A program made the translations under genes and the position numbers. The notes under the pieces are model-generated. The model did not search any database, had not been told where the DNA came from, and was given only the letters and a program-made list of their open reading frames with translations. Positions 1-10,638 of a stretch of 64,000 bases of DNA are shown piece by piece. The number at the start of each line of letters is the position of its first letter. The stretch's first letter is position 1. The stretch is taken from positions 1-64,000 of the forward strand of contig CAJNOJ010000301.1 of assembly GCA_905250025.1 (NCBI GenBank), read 5' to 3'. This DNA is from Adineta ricciae. Its lineage: Eukaryota; Rotifera; Eurotatoria; Adinetida; Adinetidae.

Positions 1-1005
1 AAGTGATAAATAAATGAAATATTTACCTGAATTGTCATCTTTTTCAACATTTTCAACACGAAAATTCCTTGATGCTCGAATTAAAACTTCTTCTTCATCA
101 GGATATTGTGAAATTGATGAAACATTCATTCCTGAATATTTATATCGAGTAGATTTATCTCGATTAATGACAAAAAGAACATTTCCGAAACATTCAGCTT
201 TCTTTCGATTTTGACTTGTTGATGAAAATGCGTTCCATGTTCGAATTCGTCCAATTGATTTTCGATAAATGTCAATAATCTCATCAGTAAGTTGGGCACC
301 ACGATACAATTCTTGAGAATAACCATATTGAGACATTGATGATGAACAATCCGTAGACGAAAGTAAAGAAATAAATGGTCCAAGTGTTTCTAATTTTGTT
401 TGATCATTTTGTCTTAATGTAGAATTTATTAAAAGATAAAGAAAACTTTCTCGTGTATAAAGAGAAATGAGACATTTTTCAATTTCATCAATTGATTTTT
501 CTGCAACTAATTCTAATTGATTTGCAATCCATTCTCCTTCAATTGCTTTTCCAATTAAAATTCCTTCATGACGAATTCCATTTGATGCTTTGTGTAATAT
601 TTCATTCATTGACAAATTTCCAAATTCTTTTTGTATTTGAGAAATTAAACAATGTTCTTTCGAATTGTTTTCTTCAGAAGATTGAACAGGTTTTTCTGTT
701 GTATAAAAACGTTGACAACGAAGTGAAATTGATTGATGATTTGTTTCAATAATTGATCGTTTAACAAATCTTTTCTTTGAATAATCGTCTTTTTCCATTT
801 GAATCATTTTGTCTAAATCAATTAAATAATCATCAAGTTCAACTTGTTTTTCATTTTTTAAAAACGCATTTTCAACAATTTCATTATCAATATCATTTAA
901 TGGAATCCAATTCTCATTTTCATCTTCATCTTTTTGATCATTGTAATACCAAATAACATTTTTTCGTTTCAATCTTTCACATAGCTTTTCATTTGTCTTC
1001 GCCAT
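1..1005 (-). CDS. WWE-domain ADP-ribosyltransferase (3' end outside window)
   Basis: One open frame runs from the ATG at 1005 to the left edge (335 codons, no stop). Residues about 12-85 look like a WWE domain: WYYN and W..PL near the start, then Y.IDL.KMIQM and a basic end. WWE domains bind (poly)ADP-ribose. Residues about 225-335 carry an R-S-E type ADP-ribosyltransferase core: Arg in LYRGAQ (about R235), S-T-S in FSSTSQ (about 261-263), and an acidic triad in DEEEVLI (about 304-306). This class transfers ADP-ribose from NAD to a side chain, usually arginine. WWE plus ART is, to my knowledge, a common bdelloid architecture. There is no signal peptide, so it is probably intracellular. The last residues and the stop are missing. 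The family call is strong; substrate and activity are inferred. Confidence 0.82.
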   Translation of the reverse strand, partial: MAKTNEKLCERLKRKNVIWYYNDQKDEDENENWIPLNDIDNEIVENAFLKNEKQVELDDYLIDLDKMIQMEKDDYSKKRFVKRSIIETNHQSISLRCQRFYTTEKPVQSSEENNSKEHCLISQIQKEFGNLSMNEILHKASNGIRHEGILIGKAIEGEWIANQLELVAEKSIDEIEKCLISLYTRESFLYLLINSTLRQNDQTKLETLGPFISLLSSTDCSSSMSQYGYSQELYRGAQLTDEIIDIYRKSIGRIRTWNAFSSTSQNRKKAECFGNVLFVINRDKSTRYKYSGMNVSSISQYPDEEEVLIRASRNFRVENVEKDDNSGKYFIYLSL

Positions 1006-1937
1006 TTGACTTTTTCAATTTGTCAAAATAAAATACAAAATGCCATTTTCTTTTTCCTTTGTTGTTTATCTTAGCAACGAACTGAAGGTCAAATTCTCAT
1101 AACTGGAAAGAAATTCAAACAAAAAATATGACACGAGAAAAACTTAGTTTTTCATTTTATTTTCAAATAAATGTTCAATCAATGTGAAATTGAACGAGTT
1201 CTTCTATTGAGAGGACAAAACTTCATTTTTTCAGTCTGAATGAAAACTCGATGAGGGCGTCAAATGGTTACACCCTTAAATATTTCGTCAAATTTTTCAA
1301 AATAAGAACGTCATTTGAAAAACATCAATCGTCGAAAAGTAATACTTTTTCTTCGAGCACAATTTTCGGTCATTGATTCTTTTCTTCGAAGGACGTTTGA
1401 GGACAAATTCAAATTTCGTCATGTGACTCGTTATTGAAATACAAAAATAATTCTTAATGATATTTCTCAGCATCTCTTTCTTTCAAACTGTGATCATATA
1501 CAATTGTTTTTCTATAGAAATAACATTGATCAATAGATTTTTCATTAAATTCCGAATACATTTCAACTAGAATTTCATAGTCACGAAATTACATATCAAA
1601 CTAAACATTTCATTTCATTAAATAAATCATCAATTGATTTTCTTCAAATATCGATCAATGTCGTGTCTTATATTTATATTTTACATTTCATTCGATAAAC
1701 TTTTCCTGGAATTTTGTTCGTAAAATATTTCAATGTGCATATTCATTTCAAATCTTTTTATTCACACATGAGAAAAACTTTTCAAACTAACAAAACAAAA
1801 TGAAACACATCTTTGAGTAAATCATTTTAACAATATTTCTTATATTGTTCGATTTAAATCGCATCTTGTAAATTTGAAAGACTAAAATCAAATGAAAATA
1901 TCAGAAAACGATTTGATTTCGTTTTTGAATAAATCTC
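1006..1937. other. Intergenic, no gene seen
   Basis: AT-rich spacer between the 5' end of the ADP-ribosyltransferase gene and the 3' end of the mucin-like gene. No frame with coding character, RNA gene or repeat is recognised. The promoter of the ADP-ribosyltransferase gene must lie near 1006-1300, but no defined element can be pointed to. Confidence 0.6.
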
Positions 1938-4361
1938 TTACCGTCTTTTAAAATAGACAATACTTCCAACTGCTAATGCACTTGTTCCTAATAAACCAAG
2001 TCCTAAACCAAGTCCTAATCCTAATTTCAATCGTTGATTTTCATCTTCCAATGCTTTCATTGTGCTCGAAAAAGCTATACGTTCTTTTTGTAATTGTGAT
2101 AACGATGTTGTTGTTGAAACAGATGGATCTCTTGTTGTATATGGAATTGTTGCTGTAACATTTATCCAACAATCCCATTCCAAACATATTGGTAAACAAG
2201 TTGTTGTTGTTGTAGATGTTGTACTTGTTGAAGTACTACTACTACTAGTTGATGTTGTACTTGTACTGGTTGTGGAAGTAGAACTTGTACTTGTTGAAGA
2301 TGATGATGTAGATGATGAAGTTGACGAACTCGATGTTGAGGAAGTTGAACTTGATGTTGATGTTGTTCCTGTTGTCGTTGTTGATGTTGAAGTTGAAGTT
2401 GAAGTTGACGATGTTGATGATGATGTTGATGATGATGACGTGGATGATGATGATGTTGACGAACTTGACGTCGATGTTGATGATGTCGAAGTGGACGAAG
2501 ACGAAGTAGAACTTGTGCTTGTTGCTGTGGTTGATGTAGATGATGAAGATGAGGAAGTTGAACTTGTTGATGAGGAAGTTGATGACGTCGATGTTGAAAC
2601 TGTAGAAGTTGAAGTTGTAGAAGAAGTTGAAGTTGTTGCTGATGATGTCGATGTAGATGACGTGGATGTCGAAGTTGATGATGATGTGGATGATGTTGAT
2701 ATTGTCGATGTCGATGTTGATGTAGAGGAAGTTGAAGATGAAGTTGACGTCGAGGTTGATGTTGATGACGTGGAAGATGAAGTAGAAGTGGAAGTCGATG
2801 TTGATGATGTGGAAGACGATGTAGAAGTGGAAGTTGATGATGTTGATGACGATGTTGAAGTGGTCGATGTAGATGATGATGACGTTGTATCAGTTGTTGT
2901 TGTCGTTGCAGTTGTTGTACTTGTTGTTGATGTCGATGTTGTTGAAGTCGATGTTGACGTTGACGTGGTTGAAGTTGAAGTTGATGTTGTTGAACTTGTT
3001 GATGATGTTGATGTCGTACTAGTTGTGGATGTGGAAGAAGATGAAGCAGTACTAGTTGATGTTGTTGATGTACCGGTTGCTGTTGTTGATGATGTCGATG
3101 AAGTGCTTGTGGAAGTTGATGTCGTGGAAGTCGATGTGGATGTTGTTGATGAAGATGAAGTCGAAGTTGTTGATGATGTAGATGAGGTTGATGTTGTGTC
3201 AGTTGTTGTCGATGTTGAAGTCGAGGATGTCGATGTGGATGTTGAAGTTGATGTTGTAGAAGTTGATGAGGATGAAGTTGATGTGGACGTTGATGTAGAT
3301 GAAGTTGATGATGTAGACGAAGTCGATGATGAAGTCGATGTTGAAGTTGATGAAGTCGAAGTTGATGTTGATGTTGATGTGGTTGATGTTGAACTTGTTG
3401 TTGATGTCGATGAAGTTGATGTTGTTTCAGTAGTAGTTGTTGTCGTTGATGAAGAACTAGATGATGTTGAACTAGTCGAAGTTGATGTCGATGTCGAAGT
3501 CGATGATGTCGAAGTTGATGTTGATGTTGATGTTGTGGAAGTCGAAGAAGTTGATGTGGATGTCGATGATGATGAAGTCGATGTTGAAGTTGTTGTTGAA
3601 CTTGATGATGTTGATGATGTTGATGACGTTGATGATGTTGAAGTCGATGTGGATGTCGAGGAAGTTGATGTTGATGTTGTCGATGTTGACGATGTTGAGG
3701 TTGATGTTGATGATGTTGACGAAGACGAAGTTGATGTCGATGTTGATGATGAAGTTGAAGTTGAAGTTGATGATGTTGAAGTTGATGATGTTGAAGTGGA
3801 AGTGGATGTAGTTGAAGTTGATGTGGTTGATGTTGAAGATGTCGATGTGGATGTGGAAGTCGATGAAGTCGATGTTGATGTCGATGAAGTTGATGTCGAT
3901 GTTGATGACGTCGACGAAGACGTTGAACTTGTCGATGTCGCTATAAAGTAAATCGAACAAAACAATAATATTGATCTACTAAAAAATACTCGATTAGACA
4001 AGAATTAGTAGTAAAAATATGTGAAAAAAAGGAGCAAAAAAGGTATTTTTCCTCCATTTATTTCCAAGATGAAGAAGAAGGAATTTGAAAATTGTTAATT
4101 TACTTGAAGTTGTTGTACAAGCACAAGGACACATGCATTGCAATGATTCCGACGTTGTCGTTGTCGTTACGCCCTGTTGTCGTCGAAAACGTTGATGAAT
4201 AAGATTATCTTCATCGAGTGAATACGGATTTCCTTTGAAAGAAAATGAAACGAAAGTCATATTGAACAAAGTGAATATGTAAATTGTTTACTTTCAATGG
4301 ACAATGCATTTGCAAGAAGAAGAATCGATGAGAAAGCTAATAAAAGTTGCAAATTCCACAT
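1938..4361 (-). CDS. Mucin-like Ser/Thr-rich type I membrane protein
   Basis: Three exons fit: 4361-4292, 4232-4104 and 3940-1938, giving 733 aa in frame. Exon 1 encodes a signal peptide (MWNLQLLLAFSSILLLANA). Exon 2 gives a short linker with a Cys cluster (CMCPCAC) and a Thr run. Exon 3 is about 570 residues of nearly pure Ser/Thr, with a few Asp, Ala, Gly, Ile and Val. It then has a Cys/Trp segment (CLPICLEWDCW), an N-glycosylation sequon (NVT), a short heptad-like stretch, a hydrophobic segment beginning with (GL) repeats, and a basic tail (YFKRR). This is the layout of a heavily O-glycosylated, membrane-anchored mucin, inferred from composition. Translating exon 3 alone from 4001 gives a false start; the signal-peptide exon and acceptor at 3940 are preferred because all phases match. 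The exon-3 tract is an imperfect minisatellite and may be length-polymorphic. Confidence 0.75.
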
Positions 4362-5299
4362 AATCTAAATGAGCTGCAAATGTTTGTGGATTAGAAACGA
4401 ATTTCATCGGTATTTATTTCGAATTTGAATCTCAGCAGAAAGAAGTATTTCTTTTTCTTTCTTTCAGAAAAAAAAGAAAAGTAACAAAAGTGTTTTTTCA
4501 TGTTCTTATTTTCCTAAGGAAAAAGAAATCTCTTTTCTAATAGAAAAAAACTTTTAACGCAAGAAATCTTTTGTTTTTCCATTGATTTTTATCACAAAAT
4601 GTTCGTTAAGTGCACACTGTCAAATCATACCGTGACGAAATTGGCTTTTCTCGAAAGAAGAAAATCGTTGTGGAAAAAAAAGAATTCTAAAACGAGTGAA
4701 GAAGAAGAGATTGTTTGACTGTAAATCTTATTTTTCTTCAATGTCATTTTGTTCTCTTTTTTTCTGCAGTTATTTTTGCCTGAAATGTTTTTTAATGGCA
4801 TTTACAGGTATTATACAGACATTGAAAATGAATCTATTCTGATGAAATATTCGAAGTACTTTCTAAATAAACTTTGTTTTTCTTTTCTTTTCTTTTTTCT
4901 CATTTGAATGAAGAAAGAAAAAAAGTCTTTTTATCGAAATCGATTTCATGTCAAATGAATTTGTGAAATGAAACGTAAAGGTTAAACAGTTTCATAAAGT
5001 ATGAACTTCAGTGAAAATCCCGTGATTGTATATGACATGAATAGAATCACATTTAATTGGTTTGGAAAAAGAAAAGAAAATTTGTCCAGGTTTCATTTGA
5101 TCGTTATGTCTTCTGAATGTTTTCTTTTTTCGTGTCATTACTTTCTAAAGCATCTTTTAGAAAAAGGGAACATTTCTTTTTCAAATGATTCTTTTATTTA
5201 GAGAAAACTTTTCGCGACATCTCATATTCTTTTCAAACATTTCACTTCGATTTCCAATGAAACAATTCAAAGTGCAATAAGAAAAAAACGAGACGAGTT
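4362..5299. other. Intergenic, no gene seen
   Basis: Low-complexity AT-rich DNA between the 5' end of the mucin-like gene and the 3' end of the MFS transporter. A 66-codon + strand frame at 5001-5201 has no recognisable domain, signal or splice partners and is not called. Confidence 0.55.
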
Positions 5300-6936
5300 T
5301 TATAATTGTTGATCAACATAACTTTCAATTTGTTTGTTTTGTTCATTTCGAATTGGATTATCTTTTTGTTTAATTGGATGTTTTCTTTGATGAATTGAAC
5401 TAATGATTAAAGCCATAATAAAACAAATGATCGCAAGAATAACACAAGTAATTAGAATTGTTGGAAAATGATTCGGTTGTTCATCTAAAACATATCCTCC
5501 TATTTTTTGAAAGACCATCGCACCTGATGATGCACCACAAAGAAGAAGACCAACAAGTAATGGATTAACATTTAATCTTTGATTTATAAATGCAAATGAT
5601 AATGGAAATGTTGGTGAAAATACTAAACCAGTAAATGCACCAAGAATTAATAAATTTGTACTTGTTAGACCAATTAACCAAACAAATATAAACCAAGTTA
5701 TTGCTAAAAGAAATCCAAATATCCATAAAACACACAAAGAAATGTGAACAGGAACGAAAACAACGATAATTGCACAAATTAACCGACCAACCTAAACAAA
5801 AAAATGTTCTTCTTCTTCTTCTTTTCCAAAATGAAAATACATTTGAAAACGTACTGAATATGAAAGCCAATAAACAATCATAAAAATAACAGCATCACCA
5901 CTTGATGTTGACAATTTCGATTTTTGAATATAAGCAAAGAAAAATTTCCCAAATGTTTGATCATTTCCACTAAGAAAAAACATATAAAAGATCCAAATAA
6001 TTGACATAGACAATCCATATCCAAAATAACCATTTCCACATGAACGAGGAGAATATGAAGATATTTCCTTTTCTACAATCGTTTCTTTTGTAGTGGAAAC
6101 TGATGAATATTCTACTGGACGATCTTTTAAAGCCTTTTTCTTGATTTGATGTTCACGAATAGCAAAAACCAAATGACCAATAGTAATTAGAAAACAAATA
6201 ATGGCTACAATTGAATAAGGAATTCGAATATTTGATTGACCATTTTCCGAAAGAAATGGACGAACTAATAAATTAGCAAAAACAGCACCAAAACCATATC
6301 CTAAATGAACAACATTTAATGGAGCTGCAACATTATCAGCCCACATTGTTAACATTAAACTTGTTCCACCTAAAATTTCCAAAGAATCCTTTTTCGAAAA
6401 AAACAAATTTGTTTTTCTTGGATTTTTTCTACAAACCCAGATCAGTGATTCCTTGAGAAATTCCTTGAAAAAAACTTATTGTTGATAATAAATAAATATT
6501 GTGAATATACGGAGTAAAAAACACAACTAAAATTTTTCGAAAAAGAAATATTTTCGAGTTTTCTTTTCAAATGAAATCTTTACCAATTGCTGCAACTAAA
6601 AATGAACCTGTTAATAAAAATTCTGGATATTTTTTCGCTATTTTCTGTGTTAATGCTCCGATAATATTTCCAAACATATATCCAGCACCACGTATAACTA
6701 ATATTGTACTTATTCCAGTTGTATCAACATTTGTTTGTCCTGCTAAGATTTGTAATGTCGGTCCAACAATTTCCAAATGCATTCCCTAACATTTTGAAAA
6801 CAATAGAAAAATTCAAGATTTCATTGAATAAGAAATTTCAACAAACCAAAACAATCCATGTTAAAACTAAATAAATTGTCTTTATTAATTCCCATGGATG
6901 GGATGTATAAAGTTTTAAACCACTTTCATTCGACAT
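5300..6936 (-). CDS. Major facilitator superfamily transporter (MFSD4/NaGLT1-like)
   Basis: Five exons read in phase: 6936-6847, 6785-6584, 6526-6437, 6369-5855, 5791-5300 (462 aa). About 12 hydrophobic segments are present. TM1 ends in the GMHLEIVGPTLQIL motif, and the next block has RGAGYMFGNIIGAL, like the RxxG loop of the Na-dependent glucose transporter 1 / MFSD4 group. A charged cytosolic loop with Ser/Glu-rich sequence separates the two halves. The tail is hydrophilic. Substrate is unknown; a sugar or small solute is suggested only by the family. The + strand gene at 10639-11958 is a clear paralogue with the same intron positions and phases for the first exons, so the two arose by duplication. 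Confidence 0.82.
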
Positions 6937-8091
6937 TGTTCTTCTTTACTTACGATCTGAAATGGAATATTTTCTCTTTTTCTTTAGGAAAAAAAACCAT
7001 TTTGGATTCAGTTAAAGAAGAAGAAGAAGAGTCTTGAGAAATAATTGATGAATACTTGCACGTTATGTTCTATATCGTTTCTTTTTTCTTCTTTTCCTTT
7101 TTTTTTTCTTATGTAATATCGTTTAGACCGAAGGAGAAACTGATGCACATGTCAAGGTTACGCATATGTATATCATAGAAAATGATATTTATTCTCTTTC
7201 TTTCTTTTTTCTTCAACGTTTTATTGTCGAAAAGAGGTTTTTTATCTTAAAAATGAAGAAAAAGTTTTTCGCTGAGATTGAGGTTAACAAAAGAATTTTC
7301 TAACCCCTCGAATAACTTTCTCTTCGACATTTTCTCACGTTTTATCTTCAGGTAGAGAAAATATTTTCACGAATTATTTTCAAAAGAATGTCTTCAAATG
7401 TGATTTGAACTGAAAAACAAAATATTTCTTTGAAATGAAATTCGAATAAGAAATTGTTTTTAACTGAGAAATACTTGACGATGTAAAAGCTACTGGAACA
7501 TCAATAATCGTTGGTCTCATGTCCAAATCTCGTTTTCCTGCGTGTTGTTACATTTTCCAAAGTATTCTTTTTTCACAATATCAAATAACAATGAGACAAA
7601 GATTTTGTCTTTTTTTGGTCAATCGATTTCAATTAAGAACGTCAAATTTGTTTTGGGACATTTCGAAGCGAACGAAGAAAACATCAGAGACTTCAATTAG
7701 AATTTGAATTAGATCGTTTTTTTTTTCATTGGAAAATTTCCCATTGTTTACTTTTGTGTATTTTGAGGGTGTGTGGGTGAGGGTGTCCAATTTGACTTAA
7801 TTTCATCAAATAAATCAAACTTTTAATAATGAGAAAAAAGAAAAATATCCGAAAAAGTTTCTTTTCTCATATTTAACGATCGTTGTATGAAAATATAAAA
7901 GGAAAAAGAAAAGATATTTGATCGATTATGATATTTTATTGTTCATTCAATTGAATAATTAAAAGATAAAAGTTTCAATGAAAAAAATATTTTGTATTTC
8001 TAAGAAAATCATTTCTCGGAAAACTTTTATAGAAAAAAAAATCCGAAGAAATTGTTTGTTGATTTGAATTGTAATAAAAGAAAAGGAAAAA
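6937..8091. other. Intergenic with telomere-like G-rich tract
   Basis: About 1.15 kb with no convincing gene. It contains many poly-pyrimidine/purine runs and, at 7764-7786, a G-rich tract built from GTGTGGG and TGAGGG units (reported separately). The 62-codon frame at 7519-7707 shows nothing recognisable. Confidence 0.55.
7764..7786 (+). repeat. Short telomere-like G-rich tract
   Basis: The tract contains GTGTGGGTGAGGGTGT. Bdelloid telomeres are reported to be TGTGGG repeats. Only one exact unit plus related TGAGGG units is seen, so this is at most an interstitial telomere-like relic. A similar tract lies at 49331-49355 and shares GGTGAGGGTGT. Confidence 0.4.
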
Positions 8092-9192
8092 TTAATCTTT
8101 TGGGATAATATTTAAAGATCTTTTTTGTTTAAGAAAAGGAAATTGATGTTTATCGAAAAGATTCAGTGAAATTTGATGAGATAATTGTGCAATTGATTGA
8201 AATAAAGATTTCTTTTCATGAATATGTTGAATAGAAGTGAAATAATTTTTTAAAATAAAAATTTCTGCTGTACAATCATAACAATGATCTAAACCTTCAG
8301 TTTCAATATGATCAAGATCATGTTGATAAAATATTGTTCGTTTTCTTTGTTGAAAAGAAATAAATGTTTGTTGAAATTGTTTCCAATCATAGAAAATAAG
8401 TTTTGGAAGATTTTCAATCATTATTCGACATTCAACTGATTCAGGTGAAGACCATAAATTCCAATAAAGATCTCCTTGATAAAATTCCAACATTTCACAA
8501 TGAGTTTTTGGAAAAGAAAATCTTAAAAAAGATGCCAATGGTTTCAGAATTGAAATCCAACGAATTTCATTTTTCGTATCTTTATCAATATTTTCATCAT
8601 TTTCAAATCTTTGTAAATTACAAATGAATAATAACGAAGAATGGGAAGAATATTTCAATGCAATTTCATTTGTAAATATTTCATTAAAAATTTTCAATTG
8701 TTTTGTTTCTTTGATTTCATTGGATTTTGTTCGAAAGACGTGAAATTGAATTTGTGGAAATAATTGTGAAAGATGATTGAAATGAGAATTTGACGAATTT
8801 TCCAAATAAATAACAAGAAGATTTGTTTGTTTCGATGAATATTTTGTTAAAAATTCGATTTCACCTAAGAGAAGATTTCGTTGTGACCAAAATTCAGTTG
8901 TTGAAATCACACGTGAATTGATTTGTTTGGAAAATTTCATTGGAGAACATAAACGATCTTCAATTTGAAAATCTTTTTCATGAAAAAGAATTCGTTCGTT
9001 ATTAAGAAAAACTTCTCTTAAATGAGGATTTTCGACATAAATCTGTTGTTCTTCTTCATTTAAATTCAAATCTTCAACACAATTTTGTTCTTCAAATTCA
9101 ATTCGTTTGAATAAATGTTTTTCTTCATCAGTGAATTTTGTTTGATCAAATCTTGATGAATTCATCGATGGATTTCTTCTTTGTATTCTCAT
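8092..9192 (-). CDS. Poxvirus VP39/PARP_regulatory-type methyltransferase-like protein, degenerate SAM site
   Basis: Intronless, 366 aa. From about residue 85 the order of motifs resembles the cap-specific 2'-O-methyltransferase / poly(A) polymerase small-subunit family (Pfam PARP_regulatory), known from poxviruses and other large DNA viruses and seen in scattered eukaryotes. The matches are RNLLLGEIEFLTKY, a Rossmann-like strand LLVIYLENSSNSH, a second strand LLFICNLQRF, ILKPLASFLRFSFP, and a late FYQGDLYWNLWSS followed by E.R.MI. The glycine-rich SAM loop expected after the first strand is replaced by ENSSNSH, so methyltransferase activity is doubtful. Residues 1-80 are acidic and unassigned. 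Its ATG lies 59 bp after the stop of the ankyrin-oligoribonuclease gene on the same strand, with a TTTTTAG acceptor-like sequence between. Family assignment is by pattern only. Confidence 0.55.
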   Translation of the reverse strand: MRIQRRNPSMNSSRFDQTKFTDEEKHLFKRIEFEEQNCVEDLNLNEEEQQIYVENPHLREVFLNNERILFHEKDFQIEDRLCSPMKFSKQINSRVISTTEFWSQRNLLLGEIEFLTKYSSKQTNLLVIYLENSSNSHFNHLSQLFPQIQFHVFRTKSNEIKETKQLKIFNEIFTNEIALKYSSHSSLLFICNLQRFENDENIDKDTKNEIRWISILKPLASFLRFSFPKTHCEMLEFYQGDLYWNLWSSPESVECRIMIENLPKLIFYDWKQFQQTFISFQQRKRTIFYQHDLDHIETEGLDHCYDCTAEIFILKNYFTSIQHIHEKKSLFQSIAQLSHQISLNLFDKHQFPFLKQKRSLNIIPKD

Positions 9193-9251
9193 CGATGAAT
9201 CTTTATCTTTTAAAAATCTAAAAATCTTTTTTTTAAATAAAGAAAAACGAA

Positions 9252-10333
9252 TTATCTATTTCGACTTAACTGTTTATTTGTTAATAAAGGTCGAAATAAT
9301 TTCATCATTTCAATTGACCAAAGAATATCATCCATTGCTCTATGATTAACATTTCCTTTTCCACTTGAAATGAGATCTTTGCAAAATTGTGAATTGATTT
9401 TTGGTGCCCATCGTTTAAGAATTTCTTGAAAAGAACTCACATCAATAACACGATGATGAAGATAATGATAAACAGATGGCATTTCGACTTTTAAAACAGC
9501 TTTATCAGAATGAATTGAACTTCCAGCTAATGGACAAGTCTTTTCAGGACAAAATTCTTTTAAAAATTCTAATAATTCTTTTTCCACATCTTCTTTTCTT
9601 ATTTCCGAATTATAAACATCTCGAAATAAACCATTTCCACCATCTTCAATATCTTTAAAAGCATTTTGATGCCATTGACTTAATCCATTTAAAAATTCTT
9701 TTTCAAAATGAATTATCCATTGTTCTAAAGTTAATTAAACAAACAAATTCGTTGCTTTTCTTTTCTTTTCAAATGAAAATTTTTCAAAATACTTCGTTGA
9801 ATTTCTTTTAAATCTTTATTTGTAATAATCACAGCACATTCTAAGATTTGTGGATTTTCAAATGAAGTAAATTCTAAATCCATCCAAATTATATTCATCA
9901 TTTGATCTTTGCTTTTCTTTAAAGAAATATTTTCAGAAACATTTTCCAGAGTATTTTCATCTCCTAATTCGATTAAAATATCACAAATTTGACGATTTTT
10001 CTTCGTAAATGCCAATTCAAAAGGTGTTAAATGATCTGATTCTCTTTGAAAAAATGTTCTTAATTGATGTTTGATGATAAGATGTTTGACAACATTTGGA
10101 TAATTTTGTTCAATAACTTCGTGTAATAAAGTATTTTTTGTTCCATTGGATAAATTTCTCCATGCATTGATCTGCCGAATTCCATATTCATTGATTAATT
10201 CGTCAAGTTTTTTTATTAAACGATTTTCATCAATTCGATTTTGAAAAAGTCTTTGTAAATCTTTTGATAAATCTTTCATCGACATTTTATCTGAAAAAGA
10301 AAGAAAAGAACAACATAATAAGTTTTTTTTCAT
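9252..10333 (-). CDS. Ankyrin-repeat/oligoribonuclease (DEDDh 3'-5' exonuclease) fusion
   Basis: Two exons, 10333-9793 and 9724-9252 (337 aa). Residues about 50-125 contain ankyrin-like helices (NTLLHEVIEQNYPNVVKHLI; LTPFELAFTKKNRQICDILIELG). Residues about 148-330 match oligoribonuclease/REXO2: IIWMDLEFTSFENPQILECAVI supplies the first D-x-E, CPLAGSSIHSDKAVL the second Asp block, DVSSFQEILKRWAPKI is a family signature, and VNHRAMDDI gives the final H...D. The catalytic DEDDh set looks complete. The family degrades 2-5 nt RNA to mononucleotides, often in mitochondria. The start is uncertain: M1 or the internal MSMKDL about 16 residues on. The usual form is a stand-alone enzyme of about 180-240 aa, so the ankyrin part is an unusual addition. 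Confidence 0.85.
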
Positions 10334-10638
10334 AAAATCAAATAGAAATTTTCTTTTCTTTCAATGTAAACAACAAAAATAAACTCTTTCACTGAAGAAA
10401 ATTCTCCCAAGAAGAAAGAAAAAGTCACGTGTTGAGAGAAAAACAAGAAAGATTTTGTTGAGAAATGTTCAAAGAATTTCAATTTTGTTCTTTTAAAACA
10501 TTTGGAGAAAAATTCCCTTGAAGATAAGATAAAAATATCTGTTGATGATGTAAAAAGAAGATAAAATGTCGTGTCTTATCTTTTCTTCTTTGAATTTTCA
10601 AATCAAATTCAAACTTTTCATTTGACATCAAAAACGAA
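10334..10638. promoter_or_regulatory. Divergent promoter region
   Basis: About 305 bp between two divergently transcribed genes (oligoribonuclease on the - strand, MFS transporter on the + strand). By position it must hold both promoters. It is AT-rich; no specific binding site can be named. Confidence 0.4.

Noticed and set aside
2062-3951. 629-codon + strand frame rich in Asp, Val and Glu
   Set aside because: It is the exact antisense of the Ser/Thr minisatellite exon. The - strand frame has a signal-peptide exon, matching splice phases and a TM segment, so this one is a composition artefact.
3482-3960. Additional frames of 109 and 162 codons in the mucin repeat
   Set aside because: Other-frame translations of the same triplet-periodic repeat (Met/Leu/Lys and Ile/Asn/Asp runs).
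5001-5201. 66-codon + strand frame between genes
   Set aside because: No domain, signal, conservation clue or splice partner; expected by chance in AT-rich DNA.
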